From contig JAAEAF010014515.1 in assembly GCA_011037195.1 (NCBI GenBank), positions 1-64,000 of the forward strand: a DNA stretch of 64,000 nucleotides. Reading direction: 5' to 3'. This DNA comes from Triatoma infestans (taxonomy: Eukaryota > Arthropoda > Insecta > Hemiptera > Reduviidae). Positions 33,601 to 44,985 of the stretch are shown in pieces (the first letter of the stretch is position 1; each line of letters begins with the position of its first letter). The notes under the pieces were generated by a model. It was given only the letters and a program-made list of their open reading frames with translations, ran no database searches and had not been told where the DNA came from. Made by a program: the position numbers and the translations under genes.

Positions 33601-33861
33601 AAATATCAGAGATATTCTCCGTGATAGCCTGCTTCTTTTGATAGACATCGACAGGTATTCAGTATTAACTGAATGCGGAGTGTATTAACTAAATTTGCTC
33701 TTTCCACAGAAACACTTCCATGTCTATATTATCAAACTGTTTTGACAAAAACATCCTAACGATGGGCGAACGCCTGAAACCGGGCAATGACTACCAAAAC
33801 TTGCAGGCTATCAAGGAAAATATCTCTGATGCTTTCCAGCTCTGCGGAACCAACCACAACA
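33601..33861 (-). mobile_element. Subfamily A hairpin element, diverged copy
   Basis: The left arm TCTCCGTGATAGCCTGCTTC, then GACATCGACAGGTATTC, and the right arm GATGGGCGAACGCCTGAAAC, then CGGGCAATGACTACC and GCAGGCTATC, flank a non-matching centre. The head is on the right (GATGCTTTCCAGCTCTGCGG). The flanks are AGTATGGAAA (33593-33602) and AGTATAGAAA (33862-33871), a 10-bp direct repeat with one mismatch. Confidence 0.75.
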
Positions 33862-33889
33862 AGTATAGAAAGTGATGGGTTTTTGCACA

Positions 33890-34439
33890 TATCTAGTGTG
33901 AAACAATCACACCAATTTCTCTTGCTTCAATTTATACTTCTGATTTATTTATTTATGTGTGTATTACTCACTATTATTAACTTCGTTATTAATATTATAT
34001 AGACGACAAATAATGATACAGATCCCACTTTAGAGGAAAGCCTTAAATGATTTTCCCCTATATAAGTTTCAAATAAAAGTTGTAGATCTTTTTGACGTTA
34101 GTTGATATACCAAGTTTAAAGAAAATCCTAGGAGCCCATTTCGTGAAAATTTGCACCAAAAAAAAACTGGAATATTTATCTGAGCTGGGAGAGTGTTGGT
34201 GATGATGTTTTTTTCATGCTAGCGTTTTTATAAATCTTAACATTCCCTACTTCTTTTTCCTGTTTTCCTAGGATGTTAGATAGACGGATCTTGATCTCTT
34301 CTATGTTTAGAATTTGAACCACTTGTGGTAGGGAAATAAGTCACGCCTCATGTGACGTACTGAGTGATGCAGCTGTGAACGTTGCTTTATGAATTCGTTA
34401 CATGCAAGACACGCAACGGCAATCCATTACAGTATAGTT

Positions 34440-34475
<36 letters not shown>

Positions 34476-34580
34476 TTTCTACAAAAAAAAACAAAACATG
34501 TATTTCCCGTGTAAACTCAATTATGAAACTTTGTCACAATCACAATACTTTTTCTTACAGCAGCAAGAGAAAGTAACAAA
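33890..34580. repeat. TIR1 pieces with an AC microsatellite
   Basis: GTGTGAAACAATCACACCAA (33897-33916) starts the block. A minus TIR1 piece lies at 34040-34180 (TTTCAAATAAAAGTTGTAGA). The AC repeat is at about 34441-34472, and a TIR1 end, CACAATCACAATACTTTTTC, at 34498-34577. Confidence 0.5.
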
Positions 34581-34795
34581 ACTATTATGATAGTTTCTGT
34601 TACTGCAATATTACTATTATAATTAAAAAATGTTCTTAAAAATTGAAATCTTTACCCACCTTTTAATTGCTTAATATACTTAATATACATAGATAAAGAG
34701 AAACTAACCTTTGGTTATTTCTTAAGACGATGATAGCCATCTAAATGTGACTAAATAGAGACTAATAAGACAGCACTACTCAGGGAAATCAGCAG
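34581..34795. other. Short unassigned spacer
   Basis: No feature recognised. Confidence 0.3.
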
Positions 34796-34799
34796 CCAG

Positions 34800-35490
34800 A
34801 ATAAGGTTTTCCTGGTTTGGGACCTGTGCATTCGGGTCACAGAGGCAATGAGGCAGCAGATCGTTTGGCCCGGGAGGGTTCCATCGGAAACCTCATCGGG
34901 CCTGAACCGTTCTGCGCCGACGCAGGATGCCTCAGGAGTGCACCATTAGGACATAGATCGATCAAGAGAATGGTGGGCTAAAACCCCAGGCCAAAGGCAG
35001 GCGAAAACGTTCATTCATAGCTAATCGCCCAGGCTAACTGCAGAACTACTCCAATTAGGCCGAGTGGCCATAAGAATAGCAGTTGGCGTTCTCAGTGGCC
35101 ATTGCAGACTTAATAAGTACATGCATCGCATGGGCCTGGCAACGGATAGCTTCTGTAGGTTTGTCAGAAAGAAGAGGAAACAGCACTGCACGTTTTAAGT
35201 CAATGCGTGGGACTTGTATGGCTGAGGTATCGCCACTTTTGTGAGGAGAAGCTGACGCCTCAAGCCTCAGCTAGGAGCCCCTCTCGGGTCTATTAAGTCT
35301 ATTAAGGCAGAAGGACTCGAAAGGGTGCTCTGATGGGAGGTGCTCCTAACCGACCACCTAGGAGCCTCACCAGATTCTAAAGTTCAACTAAAGGACAGGG
35401 CTGGAGAGAGGTCTCCGACTTAGGGGGTGCCACAATAGACCCTTGGGGGTCGCGGCTGCAGAGCCAATCCCCCTACATAATCTAAGACAG
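34800..35490 (+). pseudogene. LINE ORF2 C-terminal remnant and 3' UTR
   Basis: GHRGNEAADRLAREGSIGNL (from about 34831) is the end of an RNase H domain. After stops and shifts, LNKYMHRMGLATDSFCRFCQ, then EEETALHVLSQC, is the CCHC-type tail common at the end of LINE ORF2. The following 3' UTR contains GGGGTCGCGGCTGC, which also occurs in the related remnant at 38311-39428. Several frame changes make it non-functional; everything upstream of the RNase H end is missing. Confidence 0.8.
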
Positions 35491-36285
35491 CACCCTTTAG
35501 ACCAAATGCCTGAGAGAAGTCCATGAAAGGAACGACAATATCTCTTCATTAGCCTGTTCACACCTCCAATATACATATTAAATCAGTAAAAAAAAGAAAT
35601 TGTTCTTATCGGATTGAAAATTTATTTTCTGTGTAAACTCAATTTCAAATCTTTGACCGCCACAAAAATTCAATACTTCCTCTTAAAACAATAAAAAGTA
35701 ATCAAAACTTTGCAATTTCCGAAGGAATACAAGGTCAAATTTACAATAAAGATTATAAATTAAATTAGGCCGATAAATTGTTTTTTAAATATTGCTTTCT
35801 CTACCAAATATTTTGAGTAGTCATTCAGAAGACCAGATAACTGACAATGGATCGAATATGGCCCAACTGTCAGAGACACTTCTCATCTACACACTTATAT
35901 ACAATAAATTTTATGCCCAAACCCATGCAATCAAGTACCGCTTAACTTTTTACACAAGGGTATTATATAGAAGTAAAGTGGATAAATCGAGTGGAATTTA
36001 TGATAATTATTTTCATTTGCTAATGAATTTAATATAAATTACATAATTCATTTACATAAATTTCCATAATTTATTACGTTTATTTGTCCATAATTTTCAC
36101 AAAAATAAAAACAACAAAGTATCGTATATAGCTTATTGTAATTTTCAATTAATCTGTGATAAAATTAATTATGCAAATAATATATCTGTAAAAGCCTGTA
36201 AATTTACTCGTAAATGTGGATGTGGGTTTGTGTGCGCGTGTATGTGTGTTGAATGAGTGTGACTGAGAGAGAGAGAGAGGAAAAA
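35491..36285. other. AT-rich stretch with a TIR1 end
   Basis: About 35605-35700 reads ATTTTCTGTGTAAACTCAAT, then TTCAATACTTCCTCTTA, a minus TIR1 terminus. The rest has no recognisable gene. Confidence 0.45.
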
Positions 36286-36289
36286 TATC

Positions 36290-36510
36290 TCAAAAACTAA
36301 AAATCACGTTATTCCTAAATAAGTTCACCATAAACAAATCTAGCACGAAGGTTTCGGATAAAATCCAACAACCGAACTTGCGAATACAGACTAGGGTTTT
36401 TTTAGTTTTTGCAGTTCTCCCGAAAATAGCTCCAATGAAATCTTTGCTTAGGCTGACCAAAATATCTTGATCAATCGAAAGAAGTGCACTGGAACCGGTA
36501 TAGAGACCAT
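36290..36510 (+). repeat. TIR1 family fragment
   Basis: ATCTCAAAAACTAAAAATCA, then AGCACGAAGGTTTCGGATAA and CCCGAAAATAGCTCCAATGA, follow the family order. Confidence 0.6.
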
Positions 36511-36929
36511 GCAACGATATAATTAAGATTAGAATGGCTATCACGTAGTTCCTTACTTACCAATATTCAAGATATTCTAGTCGACCTATAATGAATTGGT
36601 TCACTACCAATTTCACATTGTACACTTTACATTTGTACGCTTCAACACCAACTATGCAAGAACTAACACCTAAAGGTGCCAAATACCCAATAACAATTTA
36701 ACAAAGTATGCTTCAACATCGAGTATACAAACTCTACACCTAAGAGCACCTAAGAGCGTTATAGATCTTTGAATTTGCAGTGGGTTTGGCTCGTATGGCC
36801 CTACTGCCCCTACGAACATCAAACATTTCATCCAATAGGGAAGCGAAGGATAGAATTGAAGTAGATGGAAGAGGATAAAGGAGGAAGATCCAGACATAGA
36901 AGAATTTTCCAATATATGGTTGGGTCCTA
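36511..36929. other. Unassigned stretch
   Basis: The short frames here on the minus strand have no family resemblance. CACCTAA recurs a few times near 36660-36755. Confidence 0.3.
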
Positions 36930-37130
36930 AATGCTGGATTTCGGATTCTCATCTATCGTCAGACTAATCTAATCTAAGACATCTATCTAATCAGATTCAT
37001 CCAATCGGATTCTCAGCTATCCTCAGAGTAAGGCTATCATCTCTCTCTACACGAACTTGATAGCTTTACTTTGACGCAGGATGAGAATTTCCGAACAGGG
37101 GCCACAAAAGTAAGCATGTTATACGAATAA
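36930..37130 (+). mobile_element. Highly diverged hairpin element of the same superfamily
   Basis: ATGCTGGATTTCGGATTCTC, then ATCTATCGTCAG, opposes TTTGACGCAGGATGAGAATT, then TCCGAACAGG. Between them CTCTCTACACGAACTTG matches subfamily B. TAATCTAATC-type repeats fill part of the centre. Confidence 0.5.
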
Positions 37131-38065
37131 AAATCCCAGAAGGAAGAGTTTGTTAAGCCAGAGCTTTTAACGAAACTGACTGCCGGAGGAGGATATTAAT
37201 AGTGCGGAGAAAGGTGTTAAGAAAGTCGAAAGGAAAATTTTGATTGATCAAAGCCACAATATAGAGGAAATTGCTTGGGAAAATAAACCATAATCAAGAT
37301 GAGCAATATATTAAACTAATAAAACTTTGTAAATCCCGCTGACTATATTTTAGAGATTAAAGTTCATTATTCATAATTTATAATGTTTACTTCAGACGGT
37401 AAATACCTGTTAGTATTTTATACTTTTATCATAAAATTTTCATTATTAGTTTTAGTAGTTTTAGTAACACATCACTTTGTTTAGATGGAGGGATTGTTGA
37501 ACGATAGACACGTACTGGCCCTTCTCTATCTGTCTCTGTCTACCACTAGCTCGCTCTCTCTCCCCCCTTCCCCCCTTCTCTTCCAAAACCTCCATTTTAC
37601 CTCACCCAGCAGCGGTTCTAACACTGGGACTGGCAAATCAGATAAGCCCTTGTTTAAATTCATGACTTTCAACCCACTAAGGGCTGGTAGGGGCTGAATT
37701 AGGTCGATTGTTGATCGTAGGTCGAGCTACTTTTCTTGTCTCCCATTCCTAGGCTACTTACAATACTTTAGTTTCTTGTTTTCAAAATCCTCTTAGTAAA
37801 ACTTTAGTTTTCATTATATACTTCTTATGGAGAACATCAAGTTAGATAAAACTAATTTTAAATTAGTCTTATTTAATAAAATGACCAGATAACTTTTATG
37901 TTATGTTTGTTCAACGTTACTTATAGTTTTATATTCCTTTTATATTACAATACCGTCATTATTATGTGAAAAAAATCTGGTATGAAAACTCACTTCTATC
38001 TAGCTATTCTATTAATGCTCTTTAATATTCTACAAATACAGTATTAGAAGCATGCATTAAAGTGA
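37131..38065. other. Unassigned AT-rich stretch
   Basis: A pyrimidine-rich segment lies at 37510-37610 and an ATCTGGTATGAAAACTCAC motif at about 37975. No supported gene. Confidence 0.35.
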
Positions 38066-38069
38066 CATT

Positions 38070-39580
38070 TCTGAGATAAGCTTAACGCTACAGCTCCCCT
38101 AATACACCGCAAAAAAATAATTTTTTTTGGAAAATGTTTCAAATCAAGGTGATTTGATTTAATGTTTGTAGATAGTGTAGAAAGTTTAAAGAGGTAGGTT
38201 CAATTTTTGAGAAAATAGCGGGAAACTAAAAATAAAAAAAAGTTTTCAGATAGGTTCACTTCCGGTTGAAGGATTCTGATCGAAGCGTTCGTGCCAGGTA
38301 TTGGTAACATGGATTAGATTAGCACCTATAGGGGTTGGCTGCAAGAGTCCGCGACCCCTAAGTGTCTACTAATGTAGCATCTACTAATTAGAATACCTAC
38401 TCCAGATTTGTCTGTTTAATTAGTGTCTGGAAAGAAACACGTATGTAAGGCTTGAAGTCATCAATTTCTACACCCGAAAGAGGAGAAGTCTTAGCCTCAG
38501 AATCCTATTCAAACTGGCACACTACGTACAGCGCTGTTTCCTCTTGATCCTGACAAAAATGACCCAGGCTATCCGTTGTCACAGAGCTTCTTAAGTCTAA
38601 TCTGGTTAATGAGGAGGTCTACAGTCATCCGAAGGCTGCAGAACCTTGCTGGAGTAGTTCTACAATAAGCCTGGGCGAATAGCTATTAATCAAGTTTTTC
38701 ATCTAATTCCAGGGTTTTTTTACCTCCATTCTTTTAATAAAATTGTGCACCCAAGGCTTTGATAGCAGCACACATAAGGATCGGTGCTATGAAGCCTTTT
38801 CGTAGGCATGCGTACCCAGACTGAGAAACCTTTTTTTGGCTACTAACTTCCATGACGTTCCACAGGCACTGGCATACCAGTTTTGAATTGACTTTGTTTT
38901 GAATTGGCTTTGTAGACTTTGAATTGACTTTGTTAATGGCTCTTAAAAGCAGACAGGCTGTCCGAGATGATCATTCAGGAGTTATTTATTCCGCGTGTAT
39001 ATCTCAGTAGTACAGATAACTATTGCGGCTTCGTCTGCAAGACTGTAGCTAGCTTATCTAGTCTGACTAGATGTCACACCTCGTACACCCCATTCTGGAG
39101 CCACCCGTGATTTGCCGGTCCATGCTTCCAAACCCCTCTCTATCTAATCGGGACTTCGAAGGACATATCAAAGCTGTATTTATGAACCATTAATCGGAGG
39201 ACAAGCCCAGAATTGTGTCTGCTTCCAACACTTTCATGTATGCTCCACTATGCTTGGAACAAATGGGAGCTTGTCCCTTTAGTAATCTTACTGCTGTCGA
39301 CTCTGCTCTGGCGTCGCCTTGGATGTAAATATGGAGTGGGTGTAAGTTTAAAAGAAACTCTAAGGTCCCAGTGGGGGGTGGGTGGGGGTCTCCAATGCAA
39401 TGAGCTTCTTGCAAGTTTCCATTGTTGAGATATTTTGTTTTACACGCACAAACATTGTAACCATTCGATAAAAATCATCTTGTCGAACTCATGGGACTTC
39501 ATGACATGTATTTTCCGGTGAAAACTTTTGGGATTTTGAAAATTTGACACGATCGCACTAATTCCTCTTAGAGAAGTAAA
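38070..39580 (-). repeat. TIR1 copy split by a LINE remnant
   Basis: The part before the LINE contains AAGCTTAACGCTACAGCTCC, GGTTCACTTCCGGTTGAAGG and TTCGTGCCAGGT. After the LINE it resumes with TTGAGATATTTTGTTTTACA, GTATTTTCCGGTGAAAAC and GACACGATCGCACTAATTCC. The LINE therefore inserted into an existing TIR1 copy. Confidence 0.65.
38311..39428 (-). pseudogene. LINE ORF2 remnant (linker, RNase H, C-terminus) with 3' UTR
   Basis: On the minus strand, LEFLLNLHPLHIYIQGDARA (about 39370) is the segment between reverse transcriptase and RNase H in several arthropod LINEs. It is followed by a decayed RNase H start (SRLDREGFGSMDRQITGGSR). Around 38520-38700 the sequence matches the C-terminal zinc-finger region of the remnant at 34800, and near 38340 the GGGGTCGCGG word of the 3' UTR recurs. 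The end is GGTGCTAATCTAATCC, a TAATC-type tail. Many stops are present. Confidence 0.75.
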
Positions 39581-40125
39581 AAATAGTTAAGAAGCAGAAA
39601 TTCAAATAAATCTATATTAACTTAAAAAAACGCTGATTATTATTTTTTTTTAAATGTTTGTGATGAAACCGAGTAAATGAGTAAAAAGATATCTATTCTT
39701 TGACGAGTATTAATTATCCTTTCTTTTCTGGTTTAAAATTTGTTATGTATACAACCTTGAATAAGGAAAAAAGTTCAATGATAAACGATATAAATATTTA
39801 CAGATATTGTATCAAATTATCCAGAATTAACCTTTTAAGTTATAAATAAATATCTAATAAGAAAAAAAGTCATAACAATTATGGAAATTCTGCAGCAAAA
39901 ACTGCAACATATTCTAAATTTAGGCAATGTACAAAAAAAAGAAAAAGTGGAATACTGTGCCAAAAATAACAATGAATTTCGTCACCAATTCATTAACGCC
40001 GAAAAGGCATTCTGCCAAAAATTTGACGTTGCCTACTACATTACTATTAGCTTACATTGATGGCAACTTCTCTAAATATTCCAATTCAATTATTACTTTC
40101 TTTTAGTGTTGGTAAGGGAGTCTAG
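39581..40125. other. AT-rich non-coding stretch
   Basis: Nothing recognised. Confidence 0.4.
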
Positions 40126-40463
40126 TGATTATTTTCGATATCAAGTTTTCATCAATATGAAATTTTCGATATCGAGTTTTTACCGGAAACAGATGTTTTT
40201 AAGTCTAATGAGTAGGAAAAAATGGTCATTAGAAAATGGTCTGTGTATGTCCGTCGGTATAATGGACATTATAGCTCAGAAATGAAAAATTGCACGAACC
40301 TCAAACTTAAAATTCCCTTTGGGTATCATTAGGAACCGACAAATGGAAGAAACAATTTACCCACTGGATTTTTCAATTTTTTGAAATTTTCTCGACAATG
40401 ACTCAAACAATTTTCTTTAAATTAGCTACGCAAACTTTGCTTTTATTTAAGGTGAGTAAACAT

Positions 40464-40548
40464 TATGGTCATTGGCGCCTGGAGCCTTCTCAGAGCACTG
40501 CCGGCTTCCAGATAGTCTTCCCATCACCGGACAGTGAGCTATAGAAGG
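40464..40548 (-). repeat. tRNA-derived SINE, 3' fragment
   Basis: TATGGTCATTGGCGCCTGGA, then GCCTTCTCAGAGCACTGCCG and CATCACCGGACAGTGAGCT, is the reverse complement of the 3' half of the SINE at 40697. Confidence 0.75.
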
Positions 40549-40696
40549 CTGTTCTCATACCTTTTTTTATTTGAGATTTCATACCAAACATTTTTTTTAA
40601 TTATGTTTCAAATAAAAGTTACGATATTTATGTGTGTACAGTTGCACTTCCGGTTTGATAGATTTCGCAAAATATGGCACGATTACAATACTTCCT

Positions 40697-40930
40697 ACGG
40701 ACGGGATTAGCTCAGTGGTAGCGCGCTGGACTAGTAACGCGGAGATTCCGGGTTCGAATCCAGCCTTGCTGCCCTTAGATTTTCTCTTCCTAGGAGCCTT
40801 TACAGCTCATTGTCCGGTGATGGACAGTGTTGTTTGTAATGAGAGAACACTGTCTGGATGCCGGCAGTGCACTGAGAAGGCTCCGGGCGCAAATGACCAT
40901 AGCTGTTGACGCACCGTAATTAAAAAAAAA
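40697..40930 (+). repeat. tRNA-derived SINE, full-length, with target duplication
   Basis: The A box GGGATTAGCTCAGTGGTAGC is followed by GCTGGACTAGTAACGCGGAG and the B box GGTTCGAATCC, all close to a tRNA (the anticodon-loop region CTAGTAA suggests Thr-AGT, weakly). The body CTTCCTAGGAGCCTTTACAG, TTGTCCGGTGATGGACAGTG ends with TGACCATAGCTGTTGACGCA and an A-run. The 10-bp repeat AATACTTCCT flanks it (40687-40696 and 40929-40938), overlapping the A tail by two bases. This is the best copy in the window. Confidence 0.88.
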
Positions 40931-40960
40931 TACTTCCTCTTACTAGGAGTAGCAGAAGGT

Positions 40961-41445
40961 AAAAAGAAAGAAACTGAAGTAGCAAAGAAAACTCACTTTA
41001 GGAATATAACCAGCCAATGAGGTACGAAAGTAAAGAATGAAATGCTGGTGGAGATGTTGAGATCTGGAATTGAATTATATTACTATAACATTTCTTTGAA
41101 GAGATCCTTCTCACACTTACTTATAATCTCCATAGTACATTGATGGTGAAAAACTATGGAATACTAATCTTTAACTAAATTTAGATTTTAAAGCCTGACC
41201 TGTAGTAAATAATAGTTTTTGAACTTTAATTTTTAGGGGTTTAAAAGAGCTGGGCAATCCTTTATTGAATAGTTTATCTCATTCCATTTAACAAGTATTA
41301 TTATCATCATTATTTTTAACACGTGCTTTGTATTTACAAATGCAAAAATACAGATTGCAACGAATAAATATGTTGAAATAAAAACTAAATGATTGGAGTA
41401 GTGATCCAGCAACGGCTATAAATTGGTCCATCTTCACTTCACTGC
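40961..41445. other. AT-rich spacer
   Basis: Nothing recognised. Confidence 0.4.
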
Positions 41446-41449
41446 CTGC

Positions 41450-41880
41450 GTGTTTGAGGAGAGCAAATAGTTTAAAGGTTAGGATGAATGAAATTTAAGG
41501 AAACAAGTTCTGGCTAGTTCGCTCATGAAAGGAATATTTAGGTCAGTGGGGATAATAAGATTAGCAACTTAAAAGGTTGCGTTGATAGTTTTTCGAACTA
41601 TTTGTAGACTGAAGTGACTCGATACTATATGTTGAAGGCGCTCCATGTTTCAATGCCATAAGACCATATAGATCTTGTTAGTAGTAGGTAAAGGAGTCTT
41701 TTGTTTTGTAGTGTAAGTTTGGATCGTCTGTCTTAGTAGTCCTGAAATTTATCTGAACCTTCCGTTTAGTTTGAGTTGTTTGAGTCTAGTATGGGGATTC
41801 CAAGTCAGTAATTTGTCAAGCTGGAACCCAACCTTCTTAGGTTGTCTAAGGGAAAGATTAGAGTTTGGTAGATCGATTTT
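41450..41880 (-). pseudogene. Jockey-clade LINE ORF2, C-terminal remnant
   Basis: Minus-strand reading in shifting frames gives GFQLDKLLTWNPH (about 41850), LKLNGRFR, IESLQSTNSSKNYQRNLL and LNIPFMSELARTCFLKFHSS. These match, in order, the region of the intact LINE ORF2 that reads KYLGMHLDKRLTWATH, LELNLRFKQ and KKIQTFQSRTLR, and then the ORF2 end. Stops and frameshifts are frequent. The reverse-transcriptase catalytic part is not present. Confidence 0.7.
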
Positions 41881-43440
41881 TTTATACTTTCTTTTATTAA
41901 CAAAAGATTATTAGCACACTTGTATGCTTGTGTGTGTATGCTTGAATTGTTTAAAGCAGGAAACAATCACAATCACAGAATGCCGTAACTTGAGGAGGAT
42001 ATGGTACGACTAGGAAAAGCAGATGTGACGGAATCTTTTTTTTAAAATCCGTCTCCCGGAAGAGCGCTATTACTAAATTTTTTACAATTCTGTTTTGTTT
42101 GTCTAGTCATTGAAAACAATAAAATGAATTGTTTATCCAAAAAATCTTTATTTCCTTTGTTATTTAAATATAAAGTTTACAAAAATATGTTTAATCATGT
42201 CTCTGTTCCTACAAAAATAATTTAATATTATCCTTCTAAACTGCAATACTTACTTGCCTTCTGAGGAAGTACTGCGGCTTTGTCAAATTTTAAAAAATTC
42301 CGTTTAGATACAACCACCGCATTCCACACGAAGGTTTCGAACAAAATCTATCAAAGGAAGGCGATTTTACTGCATGTTTTTTTTTTTTTTTTTTGTCAGC
42401 GTTCCCAAAACAGTCTCGCATTAAAATTGTTATAACTTCAATTTTCATCACATGTGGAGTTTTTATTAAACTATACTGCCTTAGTATTATATTATTTATT
42501 ATATTATTTGGTGTACAACATTAAGTGCATTATTCTGAAATGTTGGTTTTGAGACATTAGCCTCCTAATGTCTCAACTGTTCAGAATCTAATTTTCTCCT
42601 AATGATTAATTAATTTATTAATTCAATATCTCATTTATTGATTCAATATTCATTAATTAATTCTTCTAATGTCTCATTACAATCCAGTTTTACCGAAAAC
42701 ATGTTTCAAATAAACCATTTCTACTAAAAGTAAGTGTACGCTCTTGAACGAAGCCTGAAGAGGTAATGTAACGACCAACACAAGTATGAAAATAGAAAAT
42801 ATAGAAATATACTAAATCAAAAGTAATAATGTTATTTGTAATGATAAGGAAAGAGAAAAGACAATTATTGACAGAAAGATATATATATATAAAACTGACC
42901 TCACCTCGAAGATGATGTAAGCGGAAGCAAGAGCGTTTGCGCTGGGCTGCGGTGAAGTGACATAAAGGGGCTGGTGTAAATGAGGCGTGTGAAAGTTGAT
43001 TAGGTGTGAATTTTGTAAGTGTGAGTGATGTGGGAGTGCAGTGAGATGTCAATGGATGACGCTAGAGAAGGTCTTGAAGCCGAAAGGGCGATGAAATTAG
43101 AGGAGAGTTCTTCTTGAATGAGAAGAAGGCGTAAATCAAGTTAATTCTCAGTAAGAGAAATATGCTTACAGCGGCTGTCGTGGGAGAGTAAATGCACTCG
43201 CGAAGGCGAAACAAATTAGGCAAAAAGAGCACTGATGCACATAAAAAGTGAACGGCGAATAAACAGACAGTTCTATGTACTTCACAACACTCAGAAGAGC
43301 AATGAATAATAAGGAACAGAAAAGAGAGGGAATTATGAGAAATTGCGCCGGCGGCAAAAACAACAAAGGAAAAAGAGCGCGATCAGTTATATGAAAAGGC
43401 GGGAAACAGAGTTAACCCTTCAAAGAGGCCGCGACCAACA
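41881..43440. other. Non-coding stretch with a TIR1 fragment
   Basis: A plus TIR1 piece lies at 42260-42440 (GAGGAAGTACTGCGGCTTTG, ACACGAAGGTTTCGAACAAA). CTAATGTCTCA recurs three times at 42560-42675. 42890-43440 is purine-rich and less AT-rich with no recognisable protein; a promoter-proximal or old repeat origin is possible. Confidence 0.4.
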
Positions 43441-43444
43441 GTAA

Positions 43445-44167
43445 AGCGGCCCTCAAACGATCAAATATTGTCAATATTTCAGATATTGATACAAATATTG
43501 ACAATATTATTGGGCGTATGAGGGCAATTATTAATACACTGTCAATATATTGACGGATTTTCGGGGTTCCTGAAAATACTCGTCAATATTTTAGGCGGTG
43601 CTAGTCATATTGATGAAATATTGATTGTTTGTGCGCGTGGTTGACAATCTTGGTTGGTTCGTCTGTAACCATGGAGGAAAATGCATCGTCGCCGTTATCG
43701 CCCGACTCGTTGAATGAAGATGAAAATGTACAGGAAATACTGAAAAACTTTATAAACACATACAGCGAATTGCCAGAACTGTGGAATACGTCATCAGATC
43801 TACATATTCCAACAGAGATAAGTAAAACGGACTAACCAATGTACCAACTGTTCATATATTTCGCTATACATCCTAAAGTAATTTTTTTAATCATCAGGTT
43901 CCTTTTGCCTAATATAATTGAATAATATTTAGGTGATTGAACTTTTTTCTTTTTGATATCTATTATTTTATCCAAAATAATAGCAATACACGCTTTTTCC
44001 TTCTTTTTCATTTTTAGTTTTAGCAGAAACTTCACACGCACAAATCTTTTCACAACTAAATATTGATTGTATATGTATTGAACGTGTCAGGTCATTTTCA
44101 ATATATTGATGAAATTATTGACAATAAAAGATATTGACAATAATATTGATCGCGTCTGAGGGCCGCT
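43445..44167. mobile_element. PIF/Harbinger-like element with MADF remnant
   Basis: The inverted ends AGCGGCCCTCAAACGATCAA and TGAGGGCCGCT (with GATCGCGTC before it) are followed inward on both sides by runs of ATATTGTCAATA-like words. TAA flanks each end (43442-43444 and 44168-44170), the 3-bp duplication of PIF/Harbinger. It is inserted just inside the left end of a TIR1 copy: CAGTAA before it and GTATTGCGATCGTGTCAAAT after it. A short ORF with a MADF start lies inside. Confidence 0.78.
43671..43835 (+). pseudogene. Truncated MADF-domain ORF
   Basis: The ATG has a good context (ACCATGG) and starts MEENASSPLSPDSLNEDENV. ILKNFINTYSELPELWNTSS then matches the opening of a MADF domain (a Myb/SANT-related DNA-binding fold), with the leucine and tryptophan in the right place. 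The frame then runs off: the adjacent frame at about 43802 continues as TYSNRDK and stops, and a third frame gives MYQLFIYFAIHPKV, both as expected for the next MADF helices. Two frameshifts thus break the domain. MADF proteins are common in insects and some accompany Harbinger transposases as DNA-binding partners. Confidence 0.6.
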
Positions 44168-44985
44168 TAAGTATTGCGATCGTGTCAAATTTTTAAAATT
44201 GAGTTTTCATCGCAAATACTTGTTTTGAGGTCCCCTGAATGCGAAAAAAAAATATTTTTAGCGAAGAGTGTCTGTGTGTGTGTGTAAACAAAATATGTCA
44301 AAAACGAAAAATCGCAGGAAGCACAAAGTTTGTAATCCGTTTAAGTACTACCACCGCATCTGACACGAAGATTTCGGGCAAAATCTATCAATCCAAAGTG
44401 TGACCTTATTGAATGTTTTTTTTTCTTTTATCAGAGTTTCGCGATTTTCTCGCAAAAGAGCTGCAATGATTTTCTTTAAAATTTCGCATCCTATCTATTC
44501 ACACACAAATCAATCTCTTTTATTTGAAACATTTTCCCGGGAAAATTGGTTTTGGGCGGCATTCTGGGGGAATAATCTTTTCTGTAAAATGCCACTTGGG
44601 TATAACATGGTTCTACCACCTGTTTATTACCCTATATAAGAAGTACTGGTAGAATTTCAGATTGGAAGAAAATCTGTCCACAGAAATTGCGACTTTATAG
44701 AAAAGGTTTTTGAGTCTTTTTTGGAATTTTCTCGAAAACACTATAATAATCCTGTTTTTACTTGAAATACTAATGCACAGATATAACCTATCACTTTTAT
44801 TTGTATCATCCCCCCCCAAATTGATTTTAAGTAGATCTGCGGAAAATGTGGCGCTAAATTTCAAATATTTTATGGGCTTGGTTAAATGTTATTGGCGCTC
44901 TCTTCTGGGCTACAATGTAATCACTTCTTCCACCTGCCTGGGTAAATACTGGTCACCCCCACCATCTCTATATTTCTATTAGGAC
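44168..44985 (+). repeat. TIR1 family copy, long, good condition
   Basis: The full family order is readable: GTATTGCGATCGTGTCAAAT, TTGAGTTTTCATCGCAAATA, GAGGTCCCCTGAATGCGAAA, TCAAAAACGAAAAATCGCAG, ATTTCGGGCAAAATCTATCA, CTTTTATTTGAAACATTTTC and GGCATTCTGGGGGAATAATC. It then repeats part of this order from about 44640 (TTTCTCGAAAAC, TCACTTTTATTTG). Confidence 0.65.

Larger units (their letters stand above)
40130..40960. mobile_element. TIR1 copy, left part plus and right part minus, with two nested SINEs
   Basis: The plus part (40130-40460) has AAATTTTCGATATCGAGTTT, ACCGGAAACAGATG and AGCTCAGAAATGAAAAATTG. The minus part (40590-40960) has ATGTTTCAAATAAAAGTTAC, GCACTTCCGGTTTGATAGAT and CACGATTACAATACTTCC. 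This is again the palindromic layout. The two SINEs at 40464-40548 and 40697-40930 interrupt it. Confidence 0.6.

Noticed and set aside
40697..40775. A functional tRNA-Thr gene
   Set aside because: The tRNA-like head continues into a SINE body with an A tail and target duplication.
42690..43052. A 120-codon minus-strand frame
   Set aside because: It has Ser/Thr/Phe-rich composition, crosses a TA microsatellite, and has no domain or splice support.
43166..43366. A signal-peptide-like small protein on the minus strand
   Set aside because: It is hydrophobic by composition only, with no homology, no splice sites and no conserved neighbourhood.
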